Assembly: GCF_029760955.1 (NCBI RefSeq)
Contig: NZ_CP121682.1
Coordinates: 5,952,001-6,016,000, forward strand
Length of the DNA: 64,000 nt
Direction of reading: 5' to 3'
Source: Streptomyces cathayae
Lineage (GTDB): Bacteria; Actinomycetota; Actinomycetes; Streptomycetales; Streptomycetaceae
This document shows positions 34,159-43,893 of the stretch, in pieces (the first letter of the stretch is position 1; each line of letters begins with the position of its first letter). The notes under the pieces are model-generated. The model ran no database searches. It saw only the letters and a program-made list of their open reading frames with translations, and was not told where the DNA came from. Both the position numbers and the translations under genes were made by a program.

Positions 34159-37100
34159 ATGCGTATGCCGCGTCAGCCGTGCCAGCATTCCGCGCAAGGC
34201 CAGAACCGGTCCTCCATGGACGCACGCCCCGCCCCCCAGGGCCTGTACGACCCCCGCGACGAACACGACGCCTGCGGCGTGGGCTTCGTCGCCGCCCTCA
34301 CCGGCGAGGCCTCCCACACCCTGGTGGAACAGGCACTCACCGTCCTGCGCAACCTGGAGCACCGCGGCGCCACCGGCTCCGAGCCCGACTCCGGCGACGG
34401 CGCGGGCATCCTCTCCCAGGTCCCGGACGCCTTCTTCCGCGAGGTGGCCGGATTCCAACTGCCCGAGGCCGGCGCCTACGCCGTCGGCACCGCCTTCCTC
34501 CCCCTCGAGACGGCCGACGAGGCCGCCGCCCGCATCGAGGAGATCGCCCGCGACGAGGGCCTGACCGTCCTCGGCTGGCGCGACGTGCCCGTCGCACCCG
34601 AGCTGCTCGGCGCCACCGCCCGCTCCACGATGCCCGCCTTCCGCCAGATCTTCGTCACGGACCACACGTCGACCGGCATCGACCTCGACCGCACCGCCTT
34701 CGTACTGCGCAAGCGCGCCGAGCGCGAGGCCGACGTCTACTTCCCGTCGCTGTCCGCGCGGACCATCGTCTACAAGGGCATGCTCACCACCGGCCAGCTG
34801 GAGCCCTTCTTCCCGGACCTGTCGGACCGCCGCTTCGGCTCCGCGATCGCGCTCGTGCACTCCCGGTTCTCCACGAACACCTTCCCGTCGTGGCCGCTCG
34901 CGCACCCCTACCGCTTCGTCGCCCACAACGGCGAGATCAACACCGTCAAGGGCAACCGCAACTGGATGCGCGCCCGCGAGTCCCAGCTGGTCTCCGCTCT
35001 GTTCGGTCCCGAGAAGGACCTCGAGCGCATCTTCCCGGTGTGCACCCCCGACGCCTCCGACTCCGCCTCCTTCGACGAGGTCCTCGAACTGCTGCACCTC
35101 GGCGGGCGCTCGCTGCCGCACTCCGTGCTGATGATGATCCCGGAGGCGTGGGAGAACCACGCGTCGATGAACTCCAAGGACGCGGCCCGACGCGCCTTCT
35201 ACCAGTACCACTCCACGATGATGGAGCCCTGGGACGGCCCCGCCTGCGTCACCTTCACCGACGGCACCCAGGTCGGCGCCGTACTCGACCGCAACGGCCT
35301 GCGCCCCGGCCGCTACTGGGTCACCGACGACGGCCTGGTCGTCCTCGGCTCCGAGGTCGGCGTCCTCGACATCGACCCGGCGAAGGTCGTCCGCAAGGGC
35401 CGCCTGCAGCCCGGCCGCATGTTCCTGGTGGACACCGCCGAGCACCGCGTCATCGAGGACGACGAGATCAAGGCCGCCCTCGCCGCAGAGCACCCCTACG
35501 CCCAGTGGCTGGAAGCCGGCGAGATCGAACTGTCCGACCTGCCCGAGCGCGAGCACATCGTGCACACCCACGCCTCGGTCACCCGACGCCAGCAGACCTT
35601 CGGCTACACCGAGGAGGAACTGCGCGTCCTGCTCGCCCCGATGGCCAGGACCGGCGCCGAACCGATCGGCTCCATGGGCACCGACTCCCCGATCGCCGCG
35701 CTCTCCGAGCGCCCCCGGCTGCTCTTCGACTACTTCACCCAGCTGTTCGCGCAGGTCACCAACCCGCCGCTGGACGCGATCCGCGAAGAACTGGTCACCT
35801 CCCTGCGCAGCTCCCTGGGCCCCCAGGGCAACCTGCTCGAGCCGACGGCCGCGTCCTGCCGCTCCGTGGTCCTGCCCTTCCCGGTCATCGACAACGACGA
35901 GCTGGCCAAGCTCATCCACGTCAACGCCGACGGCGACCTGCCCGGCTTCAAGGCCGCCACCCTCTCCGGCCTCTACCGGGTCTCCGGCGGCGGCGACACC
36001 CTCGCCGCCCGCATCGAGGAGATCTGCGCCGAGGCCGACGCCGCCATCGGCAACGGCGCCCGCCTGATCGTCCTGTCCGACCGGCACTCCGACGCCGAGC
36101 ACGCGCCCATCCCGTCGCTGCTGCTCACCGCGGCCGTCCACCACCACCTCATCCGCACCAGACAGCGCACCCGGGTGGGCCTCCTGGTCGAGGCCGGCGA
36201 CGTCCGCGAGGTCCACCACGTGGCCCTCCTCATCGGCTTCGGCGCCGCCGCCGTCAACCCCTACCTGGCGATGGAGTCCGTCGAGGACCTCGTCCGCGCC
36301 GGCACCTTCCTGCAAGCCGTCGACGGCGAGCCCGAGAAGGCCATCCGCAACCTCATCCACGCCCTCGGCAAGGGCGTCCTGAAGGTCATGTCCAAGATGG
36401 GCATCTCCACCGTCGCCTCCTACCGCGGCGCCCAGGTCTTCGAAGCCGTCGGCCTCGACGAGCAGTTCGTCGAGAAGTACTTCCACGGCACCGCCACCAA
36501 GATCGGCGGTATCGGCATCGACGTCGTCGCCCAGGAGGTCGCCGCCCGCCACGCCAAGGCGTACCCCGCCTCCGGCATCGCCCCCGCCCACCGCGCCCTC
36601 GACATCGGCGGCGAGTACCAGTGGCGACGCGAGGGCGAACCGCACCTGTTCGACCCGGAGACCGTCTTCCGCCTCCAGCACTCCACCCGCTCCGGCCGCT
36701 ACGACGTCTTCAAGCAGTACACCCACCGCGTCAACGAGCAGTCCGAACGCCTGATGACACTGCGCGGCCTGTTCGGCCTCACCTCCGGCCGAAAGCCGAT
36801 CCCCCTCGACGAGGTCGAGCCGGCCTCCGAGATCGTCAAGAGGTTCTCCACCGGCGCCATGTCGTACGGCTCCATCTCCCAGGAGGCGCACGAGACCCTC
36901 GCCATCGCCATGAACCAGCTCGGCGGCAAGTCCAACACCGGAGAGGGCGGCGAGGACCCCGAGCGCCTGTACGACCCGGCCCGCCGCTCCGCCATCAAGC
37001 AGGTCGCCTCCGGCCGCTTCGGCGTGACCTCCGAATACCTGGTCAACGCCGACGACATCCAGATCAAGATGGCCCAGGGCGCCAAGCCCGGCGAAGGCGG

Positions 37101-38769
37101 CCAGCTGCCCGGCCACAAGGTCTACCCGTGGATCGCGAAGACCCGGCACTCGACACCCGGCGTGGGCCTCATCTCCCCGCCGCCGCACCACGACATCTAC
37201 TCCATCGAGGACCTCGCCCAGCTCATCCACGACCTGAAGAACGCCAACCCCCGGGCGCGCATCCACGTCAAACTGGTCTCCGAGGTCGGCGTCGGCACCG
37301 TCGCCGCGGGCGTCTCCAAGGCCCACGCCGACGTCGTGCTCATCTCCGGTCACGACGGCGGCACCGGCGCCTCCCCGCTGACCTCCCTCAAGCACGCCGG
37401 CGGCCCCTGGGAACTCGGCCTCGCCGAAACCCAGCAGACACTCCTGCTCAACGGCCTGCGCGACCGGATCGTCGTCCAGACCGACGGCCAGCTCAAGACC
37501 GGCCGCGACGTCGTCGTCGCCGCCCTCCTCGGCGCCGAGGAGTTCGGCTTCGCCACCGCACCCCTGGTCGTCTCCGGCTGCGTCATGATGCGCGTCTGCC
37601 ACCTGGACACCTGCCCCGTCGGCATCGCCACCCAGAACCCGGTCCTGCGCGACCGCTTCACCGGCCAGGCCGAGCACGTCGTGAACTTCTTCCGGTTCAT
37701 CGCCGAAGAGGTCCGCGAACTCCTCGCCGAACTCGGCTTCCGCTCCCTCGAGGAAGCCGTCGGCCACGCCGAGGTCCTCGACGTGACCCGCGCCGTCGAC
37801 CACTGGAAGGCGCAGGGCCTGGAACTGACCCCGCTGCTCCACGTCCCGGACCTGCCCGACGGCGCCGTCCGCCACCAGGCCGTCCCCCAGGACCACGGAC
37901 TGGCGAAGGCCCTCGACAACGAGCTGATCAAGCTCGCCGCCGACGCGCTCGCCGCCGACGGCGCCCCCGACGCCCAGCCGGTCCGCGCCCAGGTCGCCAT
38001 CCGCAACATCAACCGCACCGTCGGCACCATGCTCGGCCACGAGGTGACGAAGAAGTTCGGCGGCGCCGGCCTGCCCGACGACACCATCGACATCACCTTC
38101 ACCGGCTCCGCCGGCCAGTCCTTCGGCGCCTTCGTCCCCCGCGGCATCACCCTGCGCCTGGAGGGCGACGCCAACGACTACGTCGGCAAGGGCCTCTCCG
38201 GCGGCCGCCTCGTCATCCGCCCCGACCGCGGCGCCGACCACCTCGCCGAGTACAGCGTCATCGCCGGCAACACCCTCGCCTACGGCGCCACCGGCGGCGA
38301 GATGTTCCTGCGCGGCAAGGTCGGCGAACGGTTCTGCGTGCGCAACTCCGGCGCGCTGGTCGTCTCCGAGGGCGTGGGCGACCACGGCTGCGAGTACATG
38401 ACCGGCGGTCACGCGGTCGTCCTCGGCGAGACCGGCCGCAACTTCGCGGCCGGCATGTCCGGCGGCGTCGCCTACGTCATCGACCTCGACCGGGACGACG
38501 TCAACGCCGGCAACCTGGACGCCGTCCACGAACCCGACGACACCGACCGCGCCTGGCTGCACGACGTGGTGCGCCGCCACCAGGAGGAGACGGGCTCCAC
38601 CGTCGCCGCCCGGCTGCTCGCCGAGTGGGACACCGCGGCCGGGCGCTTCAGCAAGATCACCCCCCGTACGTACCAGGCAGTGCTCGCCGCCAAGGACGCC
38701 GCCGAGCGAGCCGGACTCTCCGAGTCCGACACCCACCGGAAGATGATGGAGGCGGCGACCCATGGCTGA
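34159..38769 (+). CDS. gltB: Glutamate synthase (NADPH) large subunit
   Basis: The 1536-residue GOGAT large chain transfers the amide of glutamine to 2-oxoglutarate. A 38-residue propeptide precedes Cys39 in [12 protein letters not shown], the N-terminal nucleophile of the class II amidotransferase domain. The FMN synthase domain contains the [3Fe-4S] motif [13 protein letters not shown]. The C-terminal third is the GXGXG beta-helix ([25 protein letters not shown]). GAGGAGAG precedes the ATG. It overlaps gltD by 8 nt. Confidence 0.98.
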   Translation: MRMPRQPCQHSAQGQNRSSMDARPAPQGLYDPRDEHDACGVGFVAALTGEASHTLVEQALTVLRNLEHRGATGSEPDSGDGAGILSQVPDAFFREVAGFQLPEAGAYAVGTAFLPLETADEAAARIEEIARDEGLTVLGWRDVPVAPELLGATARSTMPAFRQIFVTDHTSTGIDLDRTAFVLRKRAEREADVYFPSLSARTIVYKGMLTTGQLEPFFPDLSDRRFGSAIALVHSRFSTNTFPSWPLAHPYRFVAHNGEINTVKGNRNWMRARESQLVSALFGPEKDLERIFPVCTPDASDSASFDEVLELLHLGGRSLPHSVLMMIPEAWENHASMNSKDAARRAFYQYHSTMMEPWDGPACVTFTDGTQVGAVLDRNGLRPGRYWVTDDGLVVLGSEVGVLDIDPAKVVRKGRLQPGRMFLVDTAEHRVIEDDEIKAALAAEHPYAQWLEAGEIELSDLPEREHIVHTHASVTRRQQTFGYTEEELRVLLAPMARTGAEPIGSMGTDSPIAALSERPRLLFDYFTQLFAQVTNPPLDAIREELVTSLRSSLGPQGNLLEPTAASCRSVVLPFPVIDNDELAKLIHVNADGDLPGFKAATLSGLYRVSGGGDTLAARIEEICAEADAAIGNGARLIVLSDRHSDAEHAPIPSLLLTAAVHHHLIRTRQRTRVGLLVEAGDVREVHHVALLIGFGAAAVNPYLAMESVEDLVRAGTFLQAVDGEPEKAIRNLIHALGKGVLKVMSKMGISTVASYRGAQVFEAVGLDEQFVEKYFHGTATKIGGIGIDVVAQEVAARHAKAYPASGIAPAHRALDIGGEYQWRREGEPHLFDPETVFRLQHSTRSGRYDVFKQYTHRVNEQSERLMTLRGLFGLTSGRKPIPLDEVEPASEIVKRFSTGAMSYGSISQEAHETLAIAMNQLGGKSNTGEGGEDPERLYDPARRSAIKQVASGRFGVTSEYLVNADDIQIKMAQGAKPGEGGQLPGHKVYPWIAKTRHSTPGVGLISPPPHHDIYSIEDLAQLIHDLKNANPRARIHVKLVSEVGVGTVAAGVSKAHADVVLISGHDGGTGASPLTSLKHAGGPWELGLAETQQTLLLNGLRDRIVVQTDGQLKTGRDVVVAALLGAEEFGFATAPLVVSGCVMMRVCHLDTCPVGIATQNPVLRDRFTGQAEHVVNFFRFIAEEVRELLAELGFRSLEEAVGHAEVLDVTRAVDHWKAQGLELTPLLHVPDLPDGAVRHQAVPQDHGLAKALDNELIKLAADALAADGAPDAQPVRAQVAIRNINRTVGTMLGHEVTKKFGGAGLPDDTIDITFTGSAGQSFGAFVPRGITLRLEGDANDYVGKGLSGGRLVIRPDRGADHLAEYSVIAGNTLAYGATGGEMFLRGKVGERFCVRNSGALVVSEGVGDHGCEYMTGGHAVVLGETGRNFAAGMSGGVAYVIDLDRDDVNAGNLDAVHEPDDTDRAWLHDVVRRHQEETGSTVAARLLAEWDTAAGRFSKITPRTYQAVLAAKDAAERAGLSESDTHRKMMEAATHG

Positions 38770-40225
38770 CCCGAAGGGCTTCCTGAACCACGGACGCGAG
38801 GTCGCCACCTCCCGCCCGGTCACCGAACGCGTCAAGGACTGGAACGAGGTCCACGTCCCCGGCTCCCTGCTGCCGATCATCAGCAAGCAGGCCGGCCGCT
38901 GCATGGACTGCGGCATCCCGTTCTGCCACAACGGCTGCCCGCTGGGCAACCTCATCCCCGAGTGGAACGACTACGCCTACCGCGGAGACTGGCAGGCGGC
39001 CTCCGAGCGCCTGCACGCCACCAACAACTTCCCGGAGTTCACCGGCCGCCTGTGCCCCGCCCCGTGCGAATCGGCGTGCGTCCTGGGCATCAACCAGCCG
39101 CCCGTCACCATCAAGAACGTCGAGGTCTCGATCATCGACAAGGCGTGGGAGGCCGGCGACGTCGCCCCGCGCATCCCCGAACGCCACTCCGGCCACACCG
39201 TAGCGGTCGTCGGCTCCGGCCCCGCCGGCCTGGCCGCCGCCCAGCAGCTGACCCGGGCCGGCCACACCGTCGCCGTCTACGAACGGGCCGACCGCATCGG
39301 CGGCCTCCTGCGCTACGGCATCCCCGAGTTCAAGATGGAGAAGCGGCACATCAACCGCCGTATCGAGCAGATGCGCGCGGAAGGCACCAAGTTCCGCACC
39401 GGCATCGAGATCGGCCGCGACCTGCCGGCCACCGCACTGCGCAAGCGGTACGACGCCGTCGTCCTCGCCGTCGGCGCGACCACCCCGCGCGACCTGCCCG
39501 TACCGGGCCGCGAACTGGGCGGCATCCACCAGGCCATGGAATACCTGCCGCTGGCCAACAAGGTGCAGGAAGGCGACTACGTCACCCCGCCGATCTCCGC
39601 CGAGGGCAAGCACGTCGTCGTCATCGGCGGCGGCGACACCGGCGCCGACTGCGTGGGCACCGCCCACCGCCAGGGCGCCGCCTCCGTCACCCAGCTGGAG
39701 ATCATGCCCCGCCCGGGCGAGGAACGGAACCCGCTCTCCCAGCCGTGGCCGACCTTCCCCCTGCTCTACAAGGTCACCTCCGCCCACGAGGAGGGCGGCG
39801 AGCGGACCTACTCCGTCGCCACCACCCACTTCGAGGGCGACGCCGACGGCAACGTGCAGTGGCTGCACCTGACCGAGGTCGAGTTCGTCGACGGCAAGCT
39901 CACCCACAAGCCCGGCACCGAGCGGGCGATCCCCGCCCAGCTGGTCACCCTCGCCATGGGCTTCACCGGCACCGACCGGGACAACGGCCTCGTCGACCAG
40001 TTCGGCCTGGACCTCGACGAACGCGGTAACATCGCCCGCGACGCCGACTTCCGGACCAGCGTGCCGGGTGTCTTCGTCGCCGGCGACGCCGGCCGCGGCC
40101 AGTCGCTGATCGTGTGGGCGATCGCCGAGGGCCGCTCCGCCGCGCGCGGTTGCGACCGCCACCTCACCGGCGCGAGCGACCTGCCCGCACCGATCCGCCC
40201 CACCGACCGCTCACTGGCGGTGTGA
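38762..40225 (+). CDS. gltD: Glutamate synthase small subunit
   Basis: The 487-residue FAD/NADPH subunit feeds electrons to GltB. The N-terminal Cys clusters [20 protein letters not shown] and [10 protein letters not shown] bind [4Fe-4S] centres. FAD and NADPH Rossmann motifs follow ([12 protein letters not shown] and [13 protein letters not shown]), and the C-terminal [18 protein letters not shown] completes the FAD site. Overlap with gltB ensures coupled synthesis of the complex. Normal length. Confidence 0.98.
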   Translation: MADPKGFLNHGREVATSRPVTERVKDWNEVHVPGSLLPIISKQAGRCMDCGIPFCHNGCPLGNLIPEWNDYAYRGDWQAASERLHATNNFPEFTGRLCPAPCESACVLGINQPPVTIKNVEVSIIDKAWEAGDVAPRIPERHSGHTVAVVGSGPAGLAAAQQLTRAGHTVAVYERADRIGGLLRYGIPEFKMEKRHINRRIEQMRAEGTKFRTGIEIGRDLPATALRKRYDAVVLAVGATTPRDLPVPGRELGGIHQAMEYLPLANKVQEGDYVTPPISAEGKHVVVIGGGDTGADCVGTAHRQGAASVTQLEIMPRPGEERNPLSQPWPTFPLLYKVTSAHEEGGERTYSVATTHFEGDADGNVQWLHLTEVEFVDGKLTHKPGTERAIPAQLVTLAMGFTGTDRDNGLVDQFGLDLDERGNIARDADFRTSVPGVFVAGDAGRGQSLIVWAIAEGRSAARGCDRHLTGASDLPAPIRPTDRSLAV

Positions 40226-40325
40226 CGGTGTGCCCCGCCCACCACCCGGTGGCGGACCGCACCGCACAAGGGACCTGACGGGTCCCCCACAGAGGTCCCG
40301 TACAACGGCGTACGGAACACCAGGT

Positions 40326-40370
40326 GGCGCCTGCCCGCCGTCCCCGACCGGACGAAACCGGGCAGGCGCC
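40326..40370. terminator. Terminator between gltD and the chitosanase gene
   Basis: GGCGCCTGCCCG and CGGGCAGGCGCC form a perfect 12-bp stem. The 21-nt loop can form an inner GTCC/GGAC stem. It lies between convergent genes. Confidence 0.65.
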
Positions 40371-40396
40371 GCCGCATCCCGCTCGGGGAATCCCGC

Positions 40397-41302
40397 TCAG
40401 GGAATACGGAAGGTGCTCCCGTTGACCTGCCACGTCAGCGGCGTCGCCAGCTCCAGGTTCCCCTCCCGCAGGAACCGGCGCTGCACGGTGTCCACCCGGG
40501 ACGTGTCGGCGCCCGGCTTGCGCGCGAGCATGGCCGCGCGGCGCACATCGAGGAACGCCTCCAGGAACGCCTCCTCACCACCGCCCTGCCCCGGCGTCCT
40601 CGCCTTGCGCACGGCCTGCTCCCGCAGGCCGTAGAAGCCCTCGGGGCCGGTGTCGGGACCACGCCGGACCATCGCGTCGTAGTACACGAACTGGCCGAGC
40701 GTGCCGAGACCGTCCAGCTTGGCCATGCGCACCGCCGGATCGAAGTAGACCCGGTCGCGCTCGGCCTCCTGGGCCGCGCGGAAAGCGGGCTTCTCCGACT
40801 CCGCCCGCCATGCCTGTGTGAAACCCGGGTCCAGACCCTCGTGCGAGTCCGTGCCGTCCACCTCACGCAGCGCGGGCAGGAACTCCGCCAGCCCGTTGTC
40901 CGGGTGGTCCTTCGTGTAGCCCTCCACGAGGGCGAGCAGGTCGTGGGTGCCGGTGGTGAAGCCGATGATCCCGGCCGTGTAGCCGACACCGTCCCCGGCG
41001 TCCTCGACGGCGCCGAAGGTCTCACGCCAGCGCAGCGTCGAGTTCTCGGCGCTCGCCACGAGCTGCTGGGCGAGCTCCTTCTTCGCCGGGTCGGCCAGGC
41101 CCGGCGGCCGGCTCGCCACCAGCGCGTCGTCCTCGGCCGACTCCGAACCGGCACGCTCCGCGGCCTGCTCACGCGCGTTCGGCGAGGCGGACACGGCCGG
41201 ACCGCGGCCGGCGGCCGCACCGTCCGAGCCGCCGGGCATCACCATGTACACGGCCGTCGCCACCACCGGCACGGCCGCGATCAGCAGCGCAGGACGCCTC
41301 AC
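40397..41302 (-). CDS. GH46 family chitosanase, probably secreted or membrane-anchored
   Basis: The 301-residue protein has a hydrophobic N terminus (residues 3-23, LLIAAVPVVATAVYMVM) followed by a disordered stretch to about residue 65. The GH46 domain then runs ADPAKKELAQQLVASAENSTLRW, with catalytic Glu86 and Asp104 (DAGDGVGYTAGIIGF), and RDRVYFDPAVRMAKLDGLGTLGQFVYYD. GH46 enzymes cut chitosan outside the cell. No clean signal-peptidase site follows the hydrophobic segment. GTG 41302 overlaps the rhomboid stop by 4 nt, making the two co-translated. Confidence 0.9.
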   Translation of the reverse strand: MRRPALLIAAVPVVATAVYMVMPGGSDGAAAGRGPAVSASPNAREQAAERAGSESAEDDALVASRPPGLADPAKKELAQQLVASAENSTLRWRETFGAVEDAGDGVGYTAGIIGFTTGTHDLLALVEGYTKDHPDNGLAEFLPALREVDGTDSHEGLDPGFTQAWRAESEKPAFRAAQEAERDRVYFDPAVRMAKLDGLGTLGQFVYYDAMVRRGPDTGPEGFYGLREQAVRKARTPGQGGGEEAFLEAFLDVRRAAMLARKPGADTSRVDTVQRRFLREGNLELATPLTWQVNGSTFRIP

Positions 41303-42228
41303 CGGAACACACCTCCACCCGTCAGATCCGCCACCTTGACCGCCGCCAGGACGACGAACAGCGCCAACACCACCAGACACGCACCCACCTGCACCCACGC
41401 ACGATGCCTGCCCCTGGGCGCATGGACGAAGACCGCCGCCACCGCACCGCCCGCCAGCAGCCCGCCCAGGTGCCCCTCCCACGACGTGAACACCGCGGAG
41501 ACCACCAGCCACAGCAGCAGCCCCGCCATGAACCGGTTGACCGCGCTCATGTCGGCACCGATCCGACGCGCCACCACGTAGTACGCGGCCCCCAGCCCGA
41601 AGATCGCCCCGGACGCCCCGACCACCATGTCCAGCGGCGCGAGCAGCAGCACCAGCACCGAACCGCCCAGCGCCGACAGCAGATACAGGGCGAGATGGTG
41701 GACACGGCCCAGCATCGGCTCGACGGCCCGGCCCAGGTTCCACAGCACCACCATGTTCATCACGATGTGCAGGATGCCGAACGTCCCCCCGGTCGGCGGC
41801 AGATGCAGGAACGCGCCGGTCAGCAGCCGGTACCACTCCCCGCCCACCACACCCTCCGGACGGAAGACCCCGAAGTGCCCGCCCTCGACCCACACGTAGT
41901 GTTCGCCGTCCGGCCCGACCAGCCCCGCACCCAGCATCGCGAACCGGTCCACGACCCCCGGCAGCGCCACCTCCGCCAGATAGGCCAGCACATTGACGAC
42001 GATCAGCGCGTACGTCACCACCGGCACCGCCGAGACGCGGCCACCCGCCACGGTGCGGGCCTGCCGCATCGACCGCACACCCTCCTTCACGCACTCGGGA
42101 CACTGGTGGCCCACGGCCGCCTCCCGCATGCAGTCCGGACAGATGTACCGCTCACAGCGCACACAGCTGACGTGGCACTCCACCTTGGGATGGCGGTAAC
42201 AGGTGGTGACGGTGGACTCGGAATCCAC
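41299..42228 (-). CDS. Rhomboid family intramembrane serine protease with N-terminal zinc finger
   Basis: The 309-residue protein starts with a Cys/His cluster (C10, then HPKVECHVSCVRCERYICPDC and HQCPEC), a B-box-like zinc-binding domain. About seven membrane helices follow. The rhomboid catalytic dyad is visible: Ser in VVGASGAIFGLG and His in WEGHLGGLLAG, plus the LLTGAFLH...HIVMNM helix. GTG 42228 has AAGGAG about 9 nt upstream. It is coupled to the chitosanase gene, whose membrane-anchored product is a conceivable substrate (inference). Confidence 0.9.
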   Translation of the reverse strand: MDSESTVTTCYRHPKVECHVSCVRCERYICPDCMREAAVGHQCPECVKEGVRSMRQARTVAGGRVSAVPVVTYALIVVNVLAYLAEVALPGVVDRFAMLGAGLVGPDGEHYVWVEGGHFGVFRPEGVVGGEWYRLLTGAFLHLPPTGGTFGILHIVMNMVVLWNLGRAVEPMLGRVHHLALYLLSALGGSVLVLLLAPLDMVVGASGAIFGLGAAYYVVARRIGADMSAVNRFMAGLLLWLVVSAVFTSWEGHLGGLLAGGAVAAVFVHAPRGRHRAWVQVGACLVVLALFVVLAAVKVADLTGGGVFR

Positions 42229-42393
42229 GAGCCGGCTCCTTGCGGGGGACGGGACGGACGAGCCGGCGAGGACCGCGGCGCACAGAAAGTATCGAACACC
42301 GGTGCAGTCGGGCGGAAGCGGGGTCGAAGCACCCGGGCCGCGTACCACGACCCACCCCGGGGAGCCGTAGACACCCACCCCGGACACCCACCC

Positions 42394-43293
42394 CTACGTG
42401 TCGCACTCCAGCACCGTCCGGCACAACCCGCACCGCACCCGCACCCGCCCCCGCACCGCGACCCTGATCCGCTGATGACAGGTAGGACACGGAAACGACA
42501 CCCGCAACGCCCCCTCACCGTCACCACCGGACGTGAAGCTGTACGGCACACCCCCCGGAACCGACGGGACCGCCGCAAGAGCCTGCTGCCGGTCCCGCGC
42601 GTACCGCCGACGCCCCACCCAGCCGGCCGCCGTCAACGGCGGCTGCTGTCCGTCCCGCCGCGCCAGCTCCATCCCCCTCACATACGCCGCATAAGCCTGC
42701 GCACTGGTGAACCACACCGACGGATCCTCACCGAACACCAGCGACCGCTTCGCCAGCACATACCCGAACTCCTCCGGCGTGAGATACCCCAGCTTCTGCG
42801 ACGACACCCCGTCCTCCCGGAACGCGTCCAGCAGCAGCCACCCCGCCCCCAGATACGTCGCCGCCGTGTCCGTCAGGATCTCGTTGTCCCGCGTACCGGG
42901 GAACGACAACCCCAGACGATGCAGGTACACATGCATCACCTCATGCGCCAGCGCCGCCCCGATATCCCGCCGATGCGTCCGGAACCGGTCATTCAGCTCC
43001 ACGAAATACTCCGGACCGGCCGCAAGCTCCACATTCGCCGCATGCCGCATCTCACGAAAACCGACGATCAACCGCGCATCCGGCAACCGATAGTGCCGCA
43101 CCAGCTCCCGCGCCACCCGCTGCGCCCCCAGATGAAGATCATCCAGATCGCCGAACGCCACATCCACCGGAGCCACACTGGTCGAGAACGACCGCACCGT
43201 GTCGTACGACAGACGCCGGTACACCGCCGTGACGGCCGACCGCACCGTCTCCAGATGCGGAAAGCCATGCTCCACCGGCCCGTCGTTCGCCAC
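42394..43293 (-). CDS. Putative zinc metallopeptidase with C-terminal zinc ribbon
   Basis: The 299-residue soluble protein has HEVMH at 117-121 in ALAHEVMHVYLHRLGLS, a HExxH zinc-peptidase motif. A downstream NEILTDTAATYLG segment could supply the third ligand and resembles M48/SprT-like layouts. The C terminus holds CPTC...CGLC, a zinc ribbon. No signal peptide is visible. It lies upstream of the rhomboid gene on the same strand with a 165-nt gap, so joint transcription is possible but not certain. The exact family is not recognised. Confidence 0.72.
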   Translation of the reverse strand: MANDGPVEHGFPHLETVRSAVTAVYRRLSYDTVRSFSTSVAPVDVAFGDLDDLHLGAQRVARELVRHYRLPDARLIVGFREMRHAANVELAAGPEYFVELNDRFRTHRRDIGAALAHEVMHVYLHRLGLSFPGTRDNEILTDTAATYLGAGWLLLDAFREDGVSSQKLGYLTPEEFGYVLAKRSLVFGEDPSVWFTSAQAYAAYVRGMELARRDGQQPPLTAAGWVGRRRYARDRQQALAAVPSVPGGVPYSFTSGGDGEGALRVSFPCPTCHQRIRVAVRGRVRVRCGLCRTVLECDT

Positions 43294-43403
43294 GCCTCAC
43301 CCCCAAGACGCCAGAAACCGGTTCCACCCTACGGCCCCGCCCCGACAACCGCCCCCGACCGTCCACACCCCGAACACCACACCCCCCGCCCACCACCGCC
43401 CCG

Positions 43404-43409
43404 TAGGCT
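43404..43409 (+). promoter_or_regulatory. -10 element TAGGCT, leaderless-type start
   Basis: TAGGCT ends 8 nt before the ATG at 43418 of the chorismate mutase gene, with no ribosome-binding site. Confidence 0.55.
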
Positions 43410-43417
43410 GCCACCCC

Positions 43418-43780
43418 ATGACCACCAGCAACACCGGTACCGGAGACATCGACCCCGCAGTCCGCGAGGAACTCACCCGGTTGCGCGACAGCATCGACAA
43501 CATCGACGCCGCCGTCGTCCACATGCTCGCCGAACGCTTCAAATGCACCCAGCAGGTCGGCCGCCTCAAAGCCCGCCACCACCTGCCACCCGCCGACCCC
43601 ACCCGCGAAAGCCGGCAGATCACCCGACTGCGCACCCTCGCCGAGAACGCCAAACTCGACCCGGCCTTCGCCGAGAAATTCCTCAACTTCATCATCGCCG
43701 AGGTCATCCGCCACCACGAACACATCGCCGACACCACCACCAAAAACACCCCCGGCGACTCCACACCCACCACCGACTGA
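43418..43780 (+). CDS. Chorismate mutase (AroQ type)
   Basis: The 120-residue all-helical AroQ-class enzyme shows REELTRLRDSIDNIDAAVVHMLAERFKCTQQVGRLKARHHLPPADPTRE, with the Arg, Lys and Glu of the family active site, and FLNFIIAEVIRHHEHI in the last helix. It diverts chorismate to prephenate for Phe and Tyr, competing with TrpE encoded here. It has no fused prephenate dehydratase and no signal peptide. The tail is Thr/Pro-rich. Confidence 0.92.
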   Translation: MTTSNTGTGDIDPAVREELTRLRDSIDNIDAAVVHMLAERFKCTQQVGRLKARHHLPPADPTRESRQITRLRTLAENAKLDPAFAEKFLNFIIAEVIRHHEHIADTTTKNTPGDSTPTTD

Positions 43781-43880
43781 CACCCCCGAAAACCCGCAGA
43801 GGCGCGCATCGGGGAGCCCCGACAACACCGGGCATACGCCGCGTACCGATCCGCCTCTGTGCCACACCACCGACATCGGG

Positions 43881-43886
43881 CAGCAT
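43881..43886 (+). promoter_or_regulatory. -10 element CAGCAT before pepN
   Basis: CAGCAT ends 7 nt before ATG 43894. An in-frame ATG at 43885 overlaps the element, the same trap as at hisI. Confidence 0.45.
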
Positions 43887-43893
43887 GGCCTGC

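Noticed and set aside
34123..38955. Very long open frame on the minus strand opposite gltB (about 1600 codons)
   Set aside because: It is the antisense shadow of gltB, produced by high GC3. The translation is Gly/Val/Asp-rich and low in complexity, with no domain, while the plus strand encodes an unmistakable glutamate synthase.
41404..43893. Upstream extension of the aminopeptidase frame across the rhomboid and metallopeptidase genes
   Set aside because: It is an open frame by chance opposite real minus-strand genes. Its translation is Pro/His/Arg-rich, and the M1 peptidase starts at 43894.
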